From assembly GCA_002101905.1 (NCBI GenBank), contig LQPU01000021.1, forward strand, positions 124,001-188,000: a DNA stretch of 64,000 nt. Direction: 5' to 3'. Origin of the DNA: Mycobacterium shimoidei. Lineage in GTDB: Bacteria > Actinomycetota > Actinomycetes > Mycobacteriales > Mycobacteriaceae. Below the pieces are notes generated by a model. The model saw nothing but the letters and a program-made list of their open reading frames with translations, had not been told where the DNA came from and made no database searches. Shown here one piece after another: positions 1 through 9,063 of this stretch (the first letter of the stretch is position 1; every line of letters begins with the position of its first letter). The translations under genes and the position numbers were made by a program.

Positions 1-2
1 AG

Positions 3-629
3 GTGTTCACCGCGGTGGCCAACGCCGTGCTGTTGATCGGGGTGGCGGCGGTGATCCTCGACGAGTCGATCAAGCGGATCGGTAATGCGCCGGCGGTGCC
101 GGGTGTGCCGATGATCGTGGTGGCGCTGGTCGGGCTGGGCGCCAACCTGGCGGTCGCACTGCTGCTGCGCTCCCACGCCACCGGCAGCCTGGCGGTCAAG
201 GGCGCCTACCTGGAGGTGATCGCCGACACCGTGGGCACCATCGGGGTGCTTGCCGCCGGGCTGGTCACGGTGACGACGCACTGGCCCTACGCCGACGTCG
301 TGGTGGCCGTCGTCGTCGCGTTGTGGGTGCTGCCTCGAGCGCTGTCGCTCGCCCGCGACGCGCTGCGCATCTTGTCGGAAACCTCGCCGAGCCACCTCGA
401 TGTCGACGAGCTGCGTGCGGCGCTTCGCGCCGTCGACGGTGTGACCGGCGTGCACGATCTGCACGTGTGGACGCTGGCGCCCGGCAGGGACATGATCACC
501 GCGCATCTGAGCAGCCGCGGCGATGCCGCCCGGGTGCTCGACGACGCACGTGCGGCGTTGAGCGCCTACGGATTGCGGCACGCCACCATCCAGATCGAAA
601 CGTCCAGCGACTGCTCGGCGAGCTGCTAA
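3..629 (+). CDS. Cation diffusion facilitator (CDF) metal transporter, 3' part
   Basis: This is the C-terminal part of a CDF-family inner-membrane divalent metal/proton antiporter (Zn/Co/Cd type). The gene enters from the left edge, so the true start is outside the window. The visible 208 residues contain transmembrane helices (about 1-20, 35-55, 70-90, 95-115) and then a cytoplasmic ferredoxin-like domain, with DVDELRAALRAVDGV followed by GVHDLHVWTLAPG, the hallmark of CDF C-terminal domains. The end is Cys-containing (SDCSASC). Its TAA stop overlaps the stop of the convergent gene by 4 bases. The metal specificity cannot be read because the helix II metal site is missing. Confidence 0.85.
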   Translation: MFTAVANAVLLIGVAAVILDESIKRIGNAPAVPGVPMIVVALVGLGANLAVALLLRSHATGSLAVKGAYLEVIADTVGTIGVLAAGLVTVTTHWPYADVVVAVVVALWVLPRALSLARDALRILSETSPSHLDVDELRAALRAVDGVTGVHDLHVWTLAPGRDMITAHLSSRGDAARVLDDARAALSAYGLRHATIQIETSSDCSASC

Positions 630-1051
630 CTCAACCCGAGGGCCGGCCGCGCGGCCGGGTCACAGTCGTCGAGCAGGTCCAGGCAGCGCTGTAATTCGTC
701 GGTCTCCCCGATGGCCTCGGCGGCGCGCGCCAAGGCGGCCACGCAGCGCAGGAAGCCCCGGTTCGGCTCGTGCGAATAAGGGACCGGGCCGAACCCCTTC
801 CAGCCGTTGCGCCGCAGCTGATCCAGGCCACGGTGGTAGCCGGTACGGGCATAGGCGTAGGCGGTGACGGCCTGGTCGTCGGACAGCGCATCTTCGGCCA
901 GCACCGCCCAGGCCACCGAGGCCGCGGGGTGCGCAGCGGCGACGATTGCGGGTTTCTCGCCGGCGAGCAGCTCAGCCTCGGCGGCGCTGTCCCCCGGCAG
1001 CAAGATCGGATCCGGTCCCAGCAGATCGCCCATCCGCGTCATAGGGTTCAT
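626..1051 (-). CDS. DUF3151 family protein (Rv0360c-like)
   Basis: This is a 141-residue soluble protein of the actinobacterial DUF3151 family, whose biochemical role is unknown. It has the family features GDLLGPDPILLPGD near the N-terminus, an Ala-rich helical middle (AVTAYAYARTGYHRGLDQLRRNGWKG) and a conserved VPYSHEPNRGFLRC segment. It converges on the CDF transporter with overlapping stops and lies divergent from the membrane protein at 1158, an arrangement that also occurs at Rv0360c-Rv0361 in M. tuberculosis. ATG start at 1051; no signal peptide or membrane helix is seen. Confidence 0.85.
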   Translation of the reverse strand: MNPMTRMGDLLGPDPILLPGDSAAEAELLAGEKPAIVAAAHPAASVAWAVLAEDALSDDQAVTAYAYARTGYHRGLDQLRRNGWKGFGPVPYSHEPNRGFLRCVAALARAAEAIGETDELQRCLDLLDDCDPAARPALGLS

Positions 1052-1157
1052 TGTGCCGTGCTGTGCGGTGGCGATCGCAAGCGTGGCGGCACCGGGCGCG
1101 GCGGGAGATCGCTAAGCTCCAAATACGGAATCAAAAACGGGGAGGACAGTAGCGACC

Positions 1158-1979
1158 ATGCCCAACCCACCAGGGCCTGACCGCGATGACAGGACCGCGG
1201 CCCGATTCGGTCCAGACGACGCCGATTCCGCCCAGGCCAACGCCGGCCCCGGTGAGGAGGACACCGAGCCCTACCGAAGGGCGCCGTCGGACGCTGAGCC
1301 GGCGACCGAGGTGATCGCCGAGGCCCCAGACCGCGAGCAGGACAGCTCGGGACCGCAGCGGCAGCAGCGCGAACGCCGTTTCACCGCACCGGGTTTCGAT
1401 GCCAAAGAGACGACCGTGATCGACACGCCGGCGGATCCGGCCACCGAGGTGTTCGAGCAAGGGCAGCAATCGCCGAGAACCGCTATGCCGCAAGCGATTC
1501 CACCTCGGCTGGGGGTCAAACTACCGTCCACCCACCGTAGTTGGGGCTGGGTGCTGGCGCTGATCCTGATCATCTTGGCGTTGGCGGCCATCGCCGTGAT
1601 GGCGACCGTGCTGCTGACCCACGGCCACAAACGGAAGGCCGCCTCACAGGAGGAGATGGTCCGCAGCACTATTCAGCGCTTCGACGTCGCGGTGCAAAAC
1701 GGCGACCTGGCCACACTGCGCAGTCTGACCTGCGGCGACATCCGCGACGGCTATGTCAGTTACGACGAGAAGGCCTGGAAGGAGACCTACCAGCGGGTCG
1801 CCGCGGCCAAGCAGTATCCGGTGGTCGCCAGCATCGATCAGGTCGTCGTCGACGACGGCCACGCCGAGGCCAACGTCACCGCGTTCATGGCCTATGCCCC
1901 GCAGACCCGCTCGACCCGCAGCTTCGACCTGCAGTACCGCGACGACCAGTGGAAGATCTGCCAGTCCAGCACCGGCTAG
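1158..1979 (+). CDS. Single-pass membrane protein with disordered N-terminus (Rv0361-like)
   Basis: This is a 273-residue protein. Residues 1-125 are polar and probably disordered (rich in Asp, Glu, Pro and Arg), followed by one membrane helix (about 130-153, WVLALILIILALAAIAVMATVLL) and an extracytoplasmic domain of about 115 residues that resembles the small NTF2-like folds of mycobacterial Rv0361-type proteins. A strong ribosome site (GGGGAGGA, about 1140-1147) supports the ATG at 1158. Its TAG overlaps the fba stop. The function is unknown; the topology suggests a cytoplasmic tail and a periplasmic domain. It resembles the protein at 23043-23696 in plan. Confidence 0.8.
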   Translation: MPNPPGPDRDDRTAARFGPDDADSAQANAGPGEEDTEPYRRAPSDAEPATEVIAEAPDREQDSSGPQRQQRERRFTAPGFDAKETTVIDTPADPATEVFEQGQQSPRTAMPQAIPPRLGVKLPSTHRSWGWVLALILIILALAAIAVMATVLLTHGHKRKAASQEEMVRSTIQRFDVAVQNGDLATLRSLTCGDIRDGYVSYDEKAWKETYQRVAAAKQYPVVASIDQVVVDDGHAEANVTAFMAYAPQTRSTRSFDLQYRDDQWKICQSSTG

Positions 1980-3013
1980 CTTGAGCTGACCGACTTTCCG
2001 GCGCAGTGCAAGTCGTTGCACGCCTCGATGACCCGCTCGGTCATCGAGGCCTCGGCTTTCTTCAGGTAGCTGCGCGGGTCGTAGACCTTCTTGTTGCCCA
2101 CCTCGCCGTCGACCTTGAGCACGCCGTCGTAATTGGTGAACATGTGCGCGGCGACCGGCCGGGTGAACGCGTACTGGGTGTCGGTGTCGACGTTCATCTT
2201 CACCACGCCGTAGCGCAGCGCCTCTTCGATCTCCGACTTCTCTGATCCCGAGCCGCCGTGGAACACGAAGTCGAACGGCTTGGCGCCGTCGGGCAACCCG
2301 AGTTTGACCGCCGCCACCTTCTGCCCTTGGGCCAGGATGTCCGGGCGCAGCTTGACGTTGCCGGGCTTGTAGACGCCGTGCACGTTGCCGAACGTCGCGG
2401 CCAGCAGGTACTTGCCGTGTTCACCGGCGCCGAGCACGTCGATGGTTTTCTCGAAGTCCTCCGGGGTGGTGTAGAGCTTGTCGTTGATCTCGTTGGCCAC
2501 GCCGTCCTCTTCGCCGCCCACCACGCCGATCTCGATCTCCAGGATCATCTTGGCGGCTGAGGCTTCTTTGAGCAGTTGGCGGGCGACGTCGAGGTTCTCG
2601 TCGATCGGCACCGCCGAACCGTCCCACATGTGCGATCCGAACAGCGGGTTCTTGCCGGCGGCCACCCGCTCGGACGAGATGGCCAGCAGCGGCCGGACGT
2701 AGCCGGCCAACTTGTCCTTGGGGCAGTGGTCGGTGTGCAGGGCGACGTTGATCGGATACTTCTCGGCGATGACGTGGGCGAACTCAGCCAGGGCGACCGC
2801 CCCGGTCACCATGTCCTTCACGCCCAGGCCCGAAGCGAACTCGGCGCCGCCGGTGGAGAACTGGATGATGCCGTCACTGCCGGCGTCAGCAAAACCCTTG
2901 ATCGCGGCGTTAACGGTCTCCGAGGACGTGCAGTTGATGGCCGGGAAGGCATAGGAGTTCTCCTTGGCGCGCCGCAGCATCTCTGCGTACACCTCCGGTG
3001 TTGCGATGGGCAT
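1976..3013 (-). CDS. fba: Class II fructose-bisphosphate aldolase
   Basis: This is the glycolytic and gluconeogenic zinc aldolase that interconverts fructose-1,6-bisphosphate with dihydroxyacetone phosphate and glyceraldehyde-3-phosphate in the cytosol. The 345-residue length matches mycobacterial Fba (Rv0363c). Visible class II signatures are the zinc-site stretch VALHTDHCPKDKL, the acidic EIEIGVVGGEEDG segment, the HGVYKPGNVKL region and the phosphate-binding FVFHGGSGS and NVDTDTQYAF. The ATG at 3013 follows GAGGAAGG-like sequence in the leader. It is monocistronic as far as can be seen and converges on the membrane gene at 1158. Confidence 0.97.
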   Translation of the reverse strand: MPIATPEVYAEMLRRAKENSYAFPAINCTSSETVNAAIKGFADAGSDGIIQFSTGGAEFASGLGVKDMVTGAVALAEFAHVIAEKYPINVALHTDHCPKDKLAGYVRPLLAISSERVAAGKNPLFGSHMWDGSAVPIDENLDVARQLLKEASAAKMILEIEIGVVGGEEDGVANEINDKLYTTPEDFEKTIDVLGAGEHGKYLLAATFGNVHGVYKPGNVKLRPDILAQGQKVAAVKLGLPDGAKPFDFVFHGGSGSEKSEIEEALRYGVVKMNVDTDTQYAFTRPVAAHMFTNYDGVLKVDGEVGNKKVYDPRSYLKKAEASMTERVIEACNDLHCAGKSVSSS

Positions 3014-3111
3014 GAGGCTTCCTTCCTCGGCAACCGTGTGCGGCTAAGTATCCCAACAGCGGCCCGGCGTCGACAGAGCGCCCAGGACCCGCCGGTATGT
3101 TGGGAAACGAT

Positions 3112-3795
3112 ATGACTACCACCCTGGCCGCAATGCCCAATCTGCTCGACCCGATGTATTGGTTGGGCGCCAACGGTGTGTTCGGGCACGCGGTGCTACC
3201 GGGCATCCTGATCATCGTCTTCATCGAGACCGGTCTGCTGTTTCCCCTGTTGCCAGGTGAATCGCTGCTGTTCACCGGGGGTCTGTTGGCGGCCAGCGCC
3301 CATCCGCCGGTCAGCATCGAGGTGTTGGCAACCTGCGTTGCCGTGGTCGCGGTCCTCGGTGATCAGACCGGGTATCTCATCGGGCGCCGGATCGGCCCGG
3401 CCCTGTTCAAAAAGGAAGATTCCCGCTTTTTCAAGAAGCACTACGTCACCGAGTCGCACGCGTTCTTCGAAAAGTACGGGCCGATGGCCATCATCCTGGC
3501 CCGGTTCATGCCGTTCGTGCGCACATTCACCCCGGTGGTCGCCGGGGTGTCCTACATGCGTTACCCGGTGTTTTTAGGGTTCGACATCGTCGGCGGTATC
3601 GCCTGGGGTGCCGGCGCCACGCTGGCCGGCTACTTCCTGGGGAATGTGAGCTTCGTGCATCAGAACCTGGAAAAGATCATCCTGAGCATCCTGTTCATCT
3701 CACTGTTGCCCGCGTTGATCTCGGCGGCGCGGGTGTGGCTGCGGCGCCGACGGACACCGGAGGAGCCTCGCGAGCAGCTGCCGGTCGCCGAATGA
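3112..3795 (+). CDS. DedA/SNARE-associated (VTT) family membrane protein
   Basis: This is a polytopic DedA-family protein (Rv0364-like). The family is linked to membrane lipid homeostasis and undecaprenyl-phosphate recycling as putative proton-driven flippases. The sequence shows hydrophobic helices, the family region FPLLPGESLLFTGG, the conserved GDQTGYLIGRRIG, and the basic motif ARFMPFVRTFTPVVAG that carries the essential arginines. I chose the ATG at 3112 because GGGAAA lies just upstream and it gives 227 residues; an in-frame ATG at 3097 would add five residues. It is divergent from fba and converges on the CoA-transferase. Confidence 0.92.
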   Translation: MTTTLAAMPNLLDPMYWLGANGVFGHAVLPGILIIVFIETGLLFPLLPGESLLFTGGLLAASAHPPVSIEVLATCVAVVAVLGDQTGYLIGRRIGPALFKKEDSRFFKKHYVTESHAFFEKYGPMAIILARFMPFVRTFTPVVAGVSYMRYPVFLGFDIVGGIAWGAGATLAGYFLGNVSFVHQNLEKIILSILFISLLPALISAARVWLRRRRTPEEPREQLPVAE

Positions 3796-3799
3796 GCAC

Positions 3800-3856
3800 C
3801 GAGATCGACGTTGGCGCGACGTCTACTCGCACTTTTGCGCGCTGGTGTCGATCTCG
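3800..3856. terminator. Intergenic inverted repeat between convergent genes
   Basis: Arms CGAGATCGAC (3800-3809) and GTCGATCTCG (3847-3856) are perfectly complementary. The stem extends, after a 4-base internal mismatch, through GCGCG/CGCGC (3814-3818/3838-3842). It sits between the convergent stops of the DedA gene and the CoA-transferase gene, so it could act as a bidirectional terminator. It may also be one copy of a dispersed mycobacterial intergenic repeat. No U-tract follows, as is usual in this group. Confidence 0.5.
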
Positions 3857-3876
3857 CGCGAAATAACGCGACGTAA

Positions 3877-5229
3877 CTAGCGCAGGGCGACGGTGAAATC
3901 GCAGCCCGTCTTGGCGCGCACTTCCTCGACCGTCACCCCCGGATGTAATTCCTTGAGCGCAAGTCCGTTTCCCGGCTCGACGTCGAAGACGCACAGGTCG
4001 GTGATGATCATGTCGACCACGCCCTTGCCGGTCAGCGGCAATGTGCATTGCTTGAGGATCTTGGGGCTGCCGTCCTTGGCCGCGTGATCCATCACGACGA
4101 TCACCCGTTTGACACCTGACACCAAATCCATTGCGCCGCCAGGTCCTTTGACCATCTTGCCGGGCACCATCCAATTGGCCAGGTCGCCGTTCTCGGCAAC
4201 CTGTAGGCCGCCGAGGATGGACAGGTCGATATGGCCGCCGCGGATCATGGCGAAGGAATCGGCACTGGAGAAAAAACTCGAGCCGGGGATGCTGGTGATG
4301 GTCTGCTTGCCGGCGTTGATCAGATCGGGGTCCACCTCGTCTTCGGTCGGGTAGGCGCCGATGCCGAGCAGACCGTTCTCCGACTGCAGCGTCACGTTGA
4401 TGTCGTCGGGAATGAAGTTGGCCACCAAGGTCGGAATGCCGATGCCCAGATTCACGTAATAGCCGTCGCGCAGTTCGGCGGCGGCGCGCTGGGCCATCCG
4501 CTCGCGGATAGGGCTGTCGTGTTTGAGCGCGGCGCCGTTGCTGGTGGTGCGGAACTCGATGCGCTTCTCGTAGTTGGTTCCCTCGATGATGCGGTCGACG
4601 TAGATGCCGGGGGTATGGATCAGGTCGGGATCCAGGTCGCCGAGCTCCACCAGCTCTTCCACCTCGGCGACTGTCACCGCGGCGCAGGTCGCGATCATCG
4701 GATTGAAGTTGCGCGCCGTTTTGCGGTAGACGAGGTTTCCGGCCGGATCACCTTTCCACGCCTTGATGATCGCCACGTCGGCGCGGATGCCTTCTTCCAG
4801 AACGTATTCGGTGCCGTCGAAGACGCGGGTGTCTTTGCCTTCGGTGAGAGTGGTGCCGTAGCCGGTGCGGGTGTAGAAACCGGGAATCCCGGCGCCGCCG
4901 GCGCGCAACTTCTCCGCCAGCGTTCCCTGCGGGGTGAGGGTGAGGTCCAGCTCGCCGGACAACACCTGCCGCTCAAACTCTTTGTTCTCGCCGACATAGG
5001 AGGCGATCACCTTCTTCACCTGCCGCGCCTTGAGCAGCAGGCCCATGCCGAAATCGTCCACACCGGCGTTGTTTCCGACGATCGTGAGGTCCTTGACGCC
5101 GCTGTCGACGAGGGCCTGGATCAAATTCTCCGGAATGCCACACAGACCGAAGCCGCCCGCCGCGATGGTTATGCCGTCCTTCAGTAGGCCCTGCAGAGCG
5201 GACTGGGCGTCGCGGTGGACTTTACTCAT
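3877..5229 (-). CDS. Single-chain 3-oxoacid (succinyl/acetoacetyl) CoA-transferase
   Basis: This 450-residue protein fuses the two subunits of a 3-oxoacid CoA-transferase, which moves CoA between succinyl-CoA (or a similar donor) and acetoacetate in ketone-body use. Residues 1-230 match subunit A ([50 protein letters not shown]). Residues about 243-450 match subunit B ([24 protein letters not shown] with the catalytic Glu284, [11 protein letters not shown]). The two are joined by a short linker, as in mammalian SCOT, whereas H37Rv has separate scoA and scoB. The start is set by AGGAGAGGA upstream and by the ATGA overlap with the stop of the GH76 gene. It is the last gene of the long minus-strand run that begins with the CO dehydrogenase genes. 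Confidence 0.93.
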   Translation of the reverse strand: MSKVHRDAQSALQGLLKDGITIAAGGFGLCGIPENLIQALVDSGVKDLTIVGNNAGVDDFGMGLLLKARQVKKVIASYVGENKEFERQVLSGELDLTLTPQGTLAEKLRAGGAGIPGFYTRTGYGTTLTEGKDTRVFDGTEYVLEEGIRADVAIIKAWKGDPAGNLVYRKTARNFNPMIATCAAVTVAEVEELVELGDLDPDLIHTPGIYVDRIIEGTNYEKRIEFRTTSNGAALKHDSPIRERMAQRAAAELRDGYYVNLGIGIPTLVANFIPDDINVTLQSENGLLGIGAYPTEDEVDPDLINAGKQTITSIPGSSFFSSADSFAMIRGGHIDLSILGGLQVAENGDLANWMVPGKMVKGPGGAMDLVSGVKRVIVVMDHAAKDGSPKILKQCTLPLTGKGVVDMIITDLCVFDVEPGNGLALKELHPGVTVEEVRAKTGCDFTVALR

Positions 5230-6359
5230 AGATTGGTCCTCTCCTGGTCCGGTGCCTCCGCCGCGCTGACAGCATATGCGGCCTCCATCAGCATCCAGCC
5301 GGACAGCTGCACCGACAAATCGCGCTCGGCCACCTCTGAGCCGCTCACTGCCCCGTCGACGAATTCGGCCTGCTTGCCCAGCGCGGTGGGCAGCTGGGCG
5401 GGCCGATCCCAGAACGCGCCGAACAGCGGCAGCCCCTTGACGGTCTGCCGGTTGTCCCACGCGGACTGCGCCGACGACAGCACCAGATCGCCGGCGGTTT
5501 CGCGGGCCGCGGCATCTTCGGGGCTGTCCCCCGGCAATGTGGTGGCCACCAGCGCCAGGTAGCGGGCGGTGATCCCGGCGAACAGGCCGCCGTCACCGCC
5601 CCCCGCGCCCCGCAGTACACCGGACGGCGCCATGTGCTCGGCGACGGCCGCGACCAGACGGTGCACCCGCTGGGCATGCCGCTCGGCGCCGGTGCGCACG
5701 GCCAGTTCGGTTTCCAGGCCCAGCACCACGCCCTGGCAGTAGGTGTACTGGGCGCGGACCAGCGAACCGGCCTTGATGCCGTCGAACACCAGGTGCGTTT
5801 CCGGGTCGATCAGCGTGGCGTCGATCCAGTCGGCCATTTTTTGGGCGCGCTCGAGCCGGTCGCCGTAGCGCGCCAGAAAGATCCCGGCCGGGCCGTTGGC
5901 GGGAGCGTTGAAGAATTGGTCCTGCTTGCGCCACGGGATGCCGCCGCCGTCTTCGGGCACCCAGGCTTTGACGAATTGGTCCATCAGCTTGTCCAGTGCC
6001 CGATGCCGGTCGATGCCGGTGACCCGGCAGGCCCGCTCGAGCGCCAGCGCCAGCCACGCCATGTCGTCGTAATAGTTGTTGACCCAGGATCCGTTGTTGC
6101 GCAGTCGGTGTGAGCGGATCTGCCGCCGGATTTTCTTGCGCCGCTCGGGTTGCGGGTCGCGCAGCTCCGCGTCGATCAAGCAGTCCAGCAGATGGGCCTG
6201 CCACCAGTAGTGCCAGCCGCCGAACCAGCGGTCGCGTCGGGTCGGTGGCCAGGCCACCACGCCCAATTGGGTGCCCGGTAGCGCCCAGAGTCGTTTCAGA
6301 TGCCGGCTCGTGACGGCGGCTTCGGAGCTGACCGCCCGGTTGGCCCATACCTGATCCAT
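5226..6359 (-). CDS. Glycoside hydrolase family 76 protein (alpha-1,6-mannanase-like; Rv0365c-like)
   Basis: This is a 377-residue (alpha/alpha)6-barrel protein of the GH76 family, whose characterised members cleave alpha-1,6-mannan backbones. The consecutive-Asp catalytic motif is visible in [14 protein letters not shown], with other family features in [43 protein letters not shown] and the [13 protein letters not shown] segment. There is no signal peptide, so it appears cytosolic, as for the M. tuberculosis homologue. The start at [10 protein letters not shown] fits the homologue and an AGGA ribosome site. Its 5' end overlaps the end of coxE by 64 bases and its TGA overlaps the CoA-transferase ATG. 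Confidence 0.88.
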   Translation of the reverse strand: MDQVWANRAVSSEAAVTSRHLKRLWALPGTQLGVVAWPPTRRDRWFGGWHYWWQAHLLDCLIDAELRDPQPERRKKIRRQIRSHRLRNNGSWVNNYYDDMAWLALALERACRVTGIDRHRALDKLMDQFVKAWVPEDGGGIPWRKQDQFFNAPANGPAGIFLARYGDRLERAQKMADWIDATLIDPETHLVFDGIKAGSLVRAQYTYCQGVVLGLETELAVRTGAERHAQRVHRLVAAVAEHMAPSGVLRGAGGGDGGLFAGITARYLALVATTLPGDSPEDAAARETAGDLVLSSAQSAWDNRQTVKGLPLFGAFWDRPAQLPTALGKQAEFVDGAVSGSEVAERDLSVQLSGWMLMEAAYAVSAAEAPDQERTNL

Positions 6360-7564
6360 GGGAACCGATCCTGCCCTGCCGGTTGAGCGGAAGCCAACGC
6401 CAGGAACAGTTGCTGCAGCCCGGTCAGCGAATGCGCCGGCAAGAACAGATCGCAATAGGGCAGGGCGGCGGCCATCGATCCGGCCAACGGCTGGAAGTCA
6501 CGTTGCGCGGCTCGCGGATTGAGCCAGACCAGCAGCTCGGCGCGCCGGTGTACCCGGGCCAGCGCATGAGCGAGCAGGTCAGGGGGATCGCTGTCCCAGC
6601 CGTCCGAGGCGACGATCACCACCGCGCCGCGCAGCAGGTTGCCGTGCGGCGCGGTCAACAGGGCGCCGAGACTGCGTGCGATGTGCGTGCCGCTGTAGCG
6701 GTCGGTGACCTTGGCGTTGGCCCGCTCCAGTGCCACCTCGGGCGAGCGGTGGGATAGCACGGCCGTGAGCCGGGTCAGCGATGTCGAGAACGCGAACACC
6801 TCGGGCCGGATCCCGGCCCGGCGCAGCACCGCGGCCCGCATCAAATGCAGGTAGACCGTCGTGTAGGGCCGCATCGACCGGCTGACATCGCAGACCAGGA
6901 CGACCCGCCGGTGTCGGCGACGCCGCCGGGTGCGGGCCAGGATCAGTGGTTCCCAGCCGGTCAGCTGCGACGCGTTCATCGTGCGGCGCAAGTCGATCGC
7001 TTTGCCGAGCAGACTCGGCTCGTGCCGCAGACTGTGCCGCCGGGGCCAGCGCGCCACCGACGCTTCCAGCCAGGATCCGAGCCGGCGGAGGTCGTCGCGG
7101 TCGAATTGATCGAACGGTTCGTCGGCCCGCGTGGCGAAGCGGCTGGGCAACAGCTCCGGTAGCGAGGGGCTGGGGTCGGTTCGGTCGAGTGTGGTTCCGG
7201 AGGCTCGGGTGGCCCAGGGCAGGGCGGCGGCGGATGGGCTGCCTGCCCTGTCTCGGCTTTCGGCGTGGGCCTGTTCGGTGCGCCGCGTCCGCTGCGGCGC
7301 GGGCGGATCGCCGACGACGGGGTCGCCGATGGTGGCCTGGAATACCGCGTCGAACGCGGCGAGATCCTCCATCCGGTTGATCAGGGTCAAGCGCGCCGCC
7401 CAATACAGCTCTGAGCGGCTGTGCGGCAACAACTCTCGCAGCGCTTGCACGAAATTCGCCGGGCCACTGGGCGACACCAGCACGCCGACGCCACGCAGCC
7501 GCGCCGCCAGGGCCGTCGCGAATGCCGCTGCATCCACTCCCCGCAGCAGCCCGGCGCTGTTCAT
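6296..7564 (-). CDS. coxE: CoxE-like VWA-domain protein for CO dehydrogenase maturation
   Basis: This 422-residue protein is related to CoxE/Rv0368c. These proteins work with the MoxR-type ATPase CoxD in maturing the molybdenum-copper centre of CO dehydrogenase. The C-terminal von Willebrand A domain shows the MIDAS motif DVSRSMRPYT (DxSxS type) and the later TDRYSGTHIARSLGALL and VIVASDGWDSDP elements. The N-terminal half is helical with an Arg-rich linker. The start ATG overlaps the coxG TGA (ATGA). The last 20 or so residues lie inside the GH76 coding region in another frame, so the C-terminus may be an unusual, recently acquired tail. Confidence 0.88.
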   Translation of the reverse strand: MNSAGLLRGVDAAAFATALAARLRGVGVLVSPSGPANFVQALRELLPHSRSELYWAARLTLINRMEDLAAFDAVFQATIGDPVVGDPPAPQRTRRTEQAHAESRDRAGSPSAAALPWATRASGTTLDRTDPSPSLPELLPSRFATRADEPFDQFDRDDLRRLGSWLEASVARWPRRHSLRHEPSLLGKAIDLRRTMNASQLTGWEPLILARTRRRRRHRRVVLVCDVSRSMRPYTTVYLHLMRAAVLRRAGIRPEVFAFSTSLTRLTAVLSHRSPEVALERANAKVTDRYSGTHIARSLGALLTAPHGNLLRGAVVIVASDGWDSDPPDLLAHALARVHRRAELLVWLNPRAAQRDFQPLAGSMAAALPYCDLFLPAHSLTGLQQLFLALASAQPAGQDRFPWIRYGPTGRSAPKPPSRAGI

Positions 7565-8166
7565 CGCCGGTGGCGAATGACCCACACCAGCGCGCCCAGC
7601 GCCAGCGCGAGCAGCAGCAGCGGAGAGTACTTTTTGAACCTGTTCGCGCCGGTGAGTTCGAGCAGGTCGATGGGAGCCGGCTCGGCGGCAGCGCTTTCGC
7701 CGGCCGGTGCCTGTTCGGGGCTGGTGGCGGACAACTTGGCTTCCAGTGAGTCGACGAACTGGGCCAAGAGCTTCTCCGACACTTGCTGCAGCATCCCGCT
7801 GCCGAACTGGGCGAGCTTGCCGACGATCTTCAGGTCGGTGTCGACGGTGACGCGGGTGCGCTCGCCCTCGTCGTGCAGTTGGGTGATGACCGTGGCCGCG
7901 GCATTGCCGGTCCCTCTGGCCTCCTTGCCCTTGCCGTCGATGACCGCGCGGTGCTGGTCGCGGCTGCGCTCGACGAAATGGACCTTGCCGCTGAATTCGC
8001 TGGTCACCGGGCCGACTTTGACCTTCACGGTGCCGAGGTATTCCTCGCCGTCCCGGCCGACCAGCGCCGCGCCGGGCATCAGCGGGACCACCTGCTCGAG
8101 GTCGGTCAGCACGTCCCAGGCCCGCTCGATCGGTGCGTTGACGGTGAATTCGTTGGCTATCTTCAT
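7561..8166 (-). CDS. coxG: CoxG-like SRPBCC protein with C-terminal membrane anchor
   Basis: This 201-residue protein is a CoxG-family START/SRPBCC-fold protein (Rv0369c-like). In CO-oxidising bacteria CoxG helps recruit CO dehydrogenase to the cytoplasmic membrane. Residues 1-145 show family sequence (KIANEFTVNAPIERAWDVLTDLEQVVPLMPGA, GTVKVKVGPVTSEF, KGKEARGTGNAAATV). An Ala/Pro linker and a single terminal helix (LLLLALALGALVWVIRHRR) anchor it. It lies 18 bases after coxD and overlaps coxE by ATGA. A paralogue sits in the second cluster at 45689. Confidence 0.9.
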   Translation of the reverse strand: MKIANEFTVNAPIERAWDVLTDLEQVVPLMPGAALVGRDGEEYLGTVKVKVGPVTSEFSGKVHFVERSRDQHRAVIDGKGKEARGTGNAAATVITQLHDEGERTRVTVDTDLKIVGKLAQFGSGMLQQVSEKLLAQFVDSLEAKLSATSPEQAPAGESAAAEPAPIDLLELTGANRFKKYSPLLLLALALGALVWVIRHRR

Positions 8167-8184
8167 CGCTGCATGCTTTCGTGA

Positions 8185-9063
8185 TCAGGTGTTGCTGTAC
8201 TCGGCAAAGGCGTCGTGGATCAGCGCACGGTCGTCGGGTGTCTTGGCCAGCGCGCCCAGGGTGGCCGGTGTGTCCGGGTCGACCAGATCCGCTACGCCGA
8301 GCGAGACCAGGGCGGCGACCCAGTCGATGGTCTCCGCAACCCCCGGAGGCTTGTCGAGATCGAGATCGCGTGTGCGACCGACAAATTGGGTGGCGTTGTC
8401 GATCAGCGGCACGGTCGCCCCTGGCACCGTCCGGCGGACGATCGCGGCGGCCCGGTCCGGCGCCGGATAGTCGATCCAGTGGTATAGGCAACGCCGCCGC
8501 AGTGCGTCGTGCAGATCGCGGCTGCGGTTGGATGTCAGCACAGCGATCGGTGGGAATTCGGCCGCGAAGGTGCCCAATTCCGGGACCGTGACGGTGGATT
8601 CGCCGAGGAATTCCAATAACAGCGCCTCGAATTCGTCGTCGGCGCGGTCGATCTCGTCGATCAGCAGCACCGGTGCGGTGGGTCCCCGATGGCGCACGCA
8701 CTGCAGTATCGGCCGGTCCACCAGGTACCGCTCACTGTAGAGGTCCGATTCCTCGATCCTGGTGCCACGCGCCTCGGCGAGCTTGATGCTCAGCAGCTGG
8801 CGTTGGTAGTTCCAGTCGTAGAGCGCCTCACGCGCGGTCAGCCCTTCATAACACTGCAGGCGCACCAGGGGCGTACCTAGCACCGCGGCAAGGGTTTTCG
8901 CCGCTGTGGTCTTGCCGACTCCGGGCTCACCCTCCAGCAGCAGTGGTCTGCCGATCCTGACCGCCAGAAAGATCGCCGACGCGGTGCCCATGTCAAGTAG
9001 GAAATCTTTGGCGTCGAACCGGCGGATCACGTCATCGACGTCGGTAAACAGCATCACCGTCAC
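8185..9063 (-). CDS. coxD: CoxD/MoxR-family AAA+ ATPase
   Basis: This 292-residue AAA+ ATPase is related to CoxD (Rv0370c-like), the ATPase needed to build the [CuSMoO2] centre of CO dehydrogenase. Walker A is [12 protein letters not shown] (about 48-59) and Walker B is LLIDEIDRAD. Sensor 1 is in VLTSNRSRDLHDALRRRC, and the arginine-finger region follows. It starts with GTG at 9063, overlapping the TGA of the upstream nucleotidyltransferase; an ATG at 9054 is an alternative. It is followed by coxG and the VWA partner coxE, the typical MoxR-VWA pairing. Confidence 0.92.
   Translation of the reverse strand: MTVMLFTDVDDVIRRFDAKDFLLDMGTASAIFLAVRIGRPLLLEGEPGVGKTTAAKTLAAVLGTPLVRLQCYEGLTAREALYDWNYQRQLLSIKLAEARGTRIEESDLYSERYLVDRPILQCVRHRGPTAPVLLIDEIDRADDEFEALLLEFLGESTVTVPELGTFAAEFPPIAVLTSNRSRDLHDALRRRCLYHWIDYPAPDRAAAIVRRTVPGATVPLIDNATQFVGRTRDLDLDKPPGVAETIDWVAALVSLGVADLVDPDTPATLGALAKTPDDRALIHDAFAEYSNT

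Noticed and set aside
7565..8701. An upstream extension of the coxE reading frame across coxG and coxD
   Set aside because: It is out-of-frame shadow sequence of coxG and coxD; the CoxE start is fixed by the ATGA overlap at 7564.
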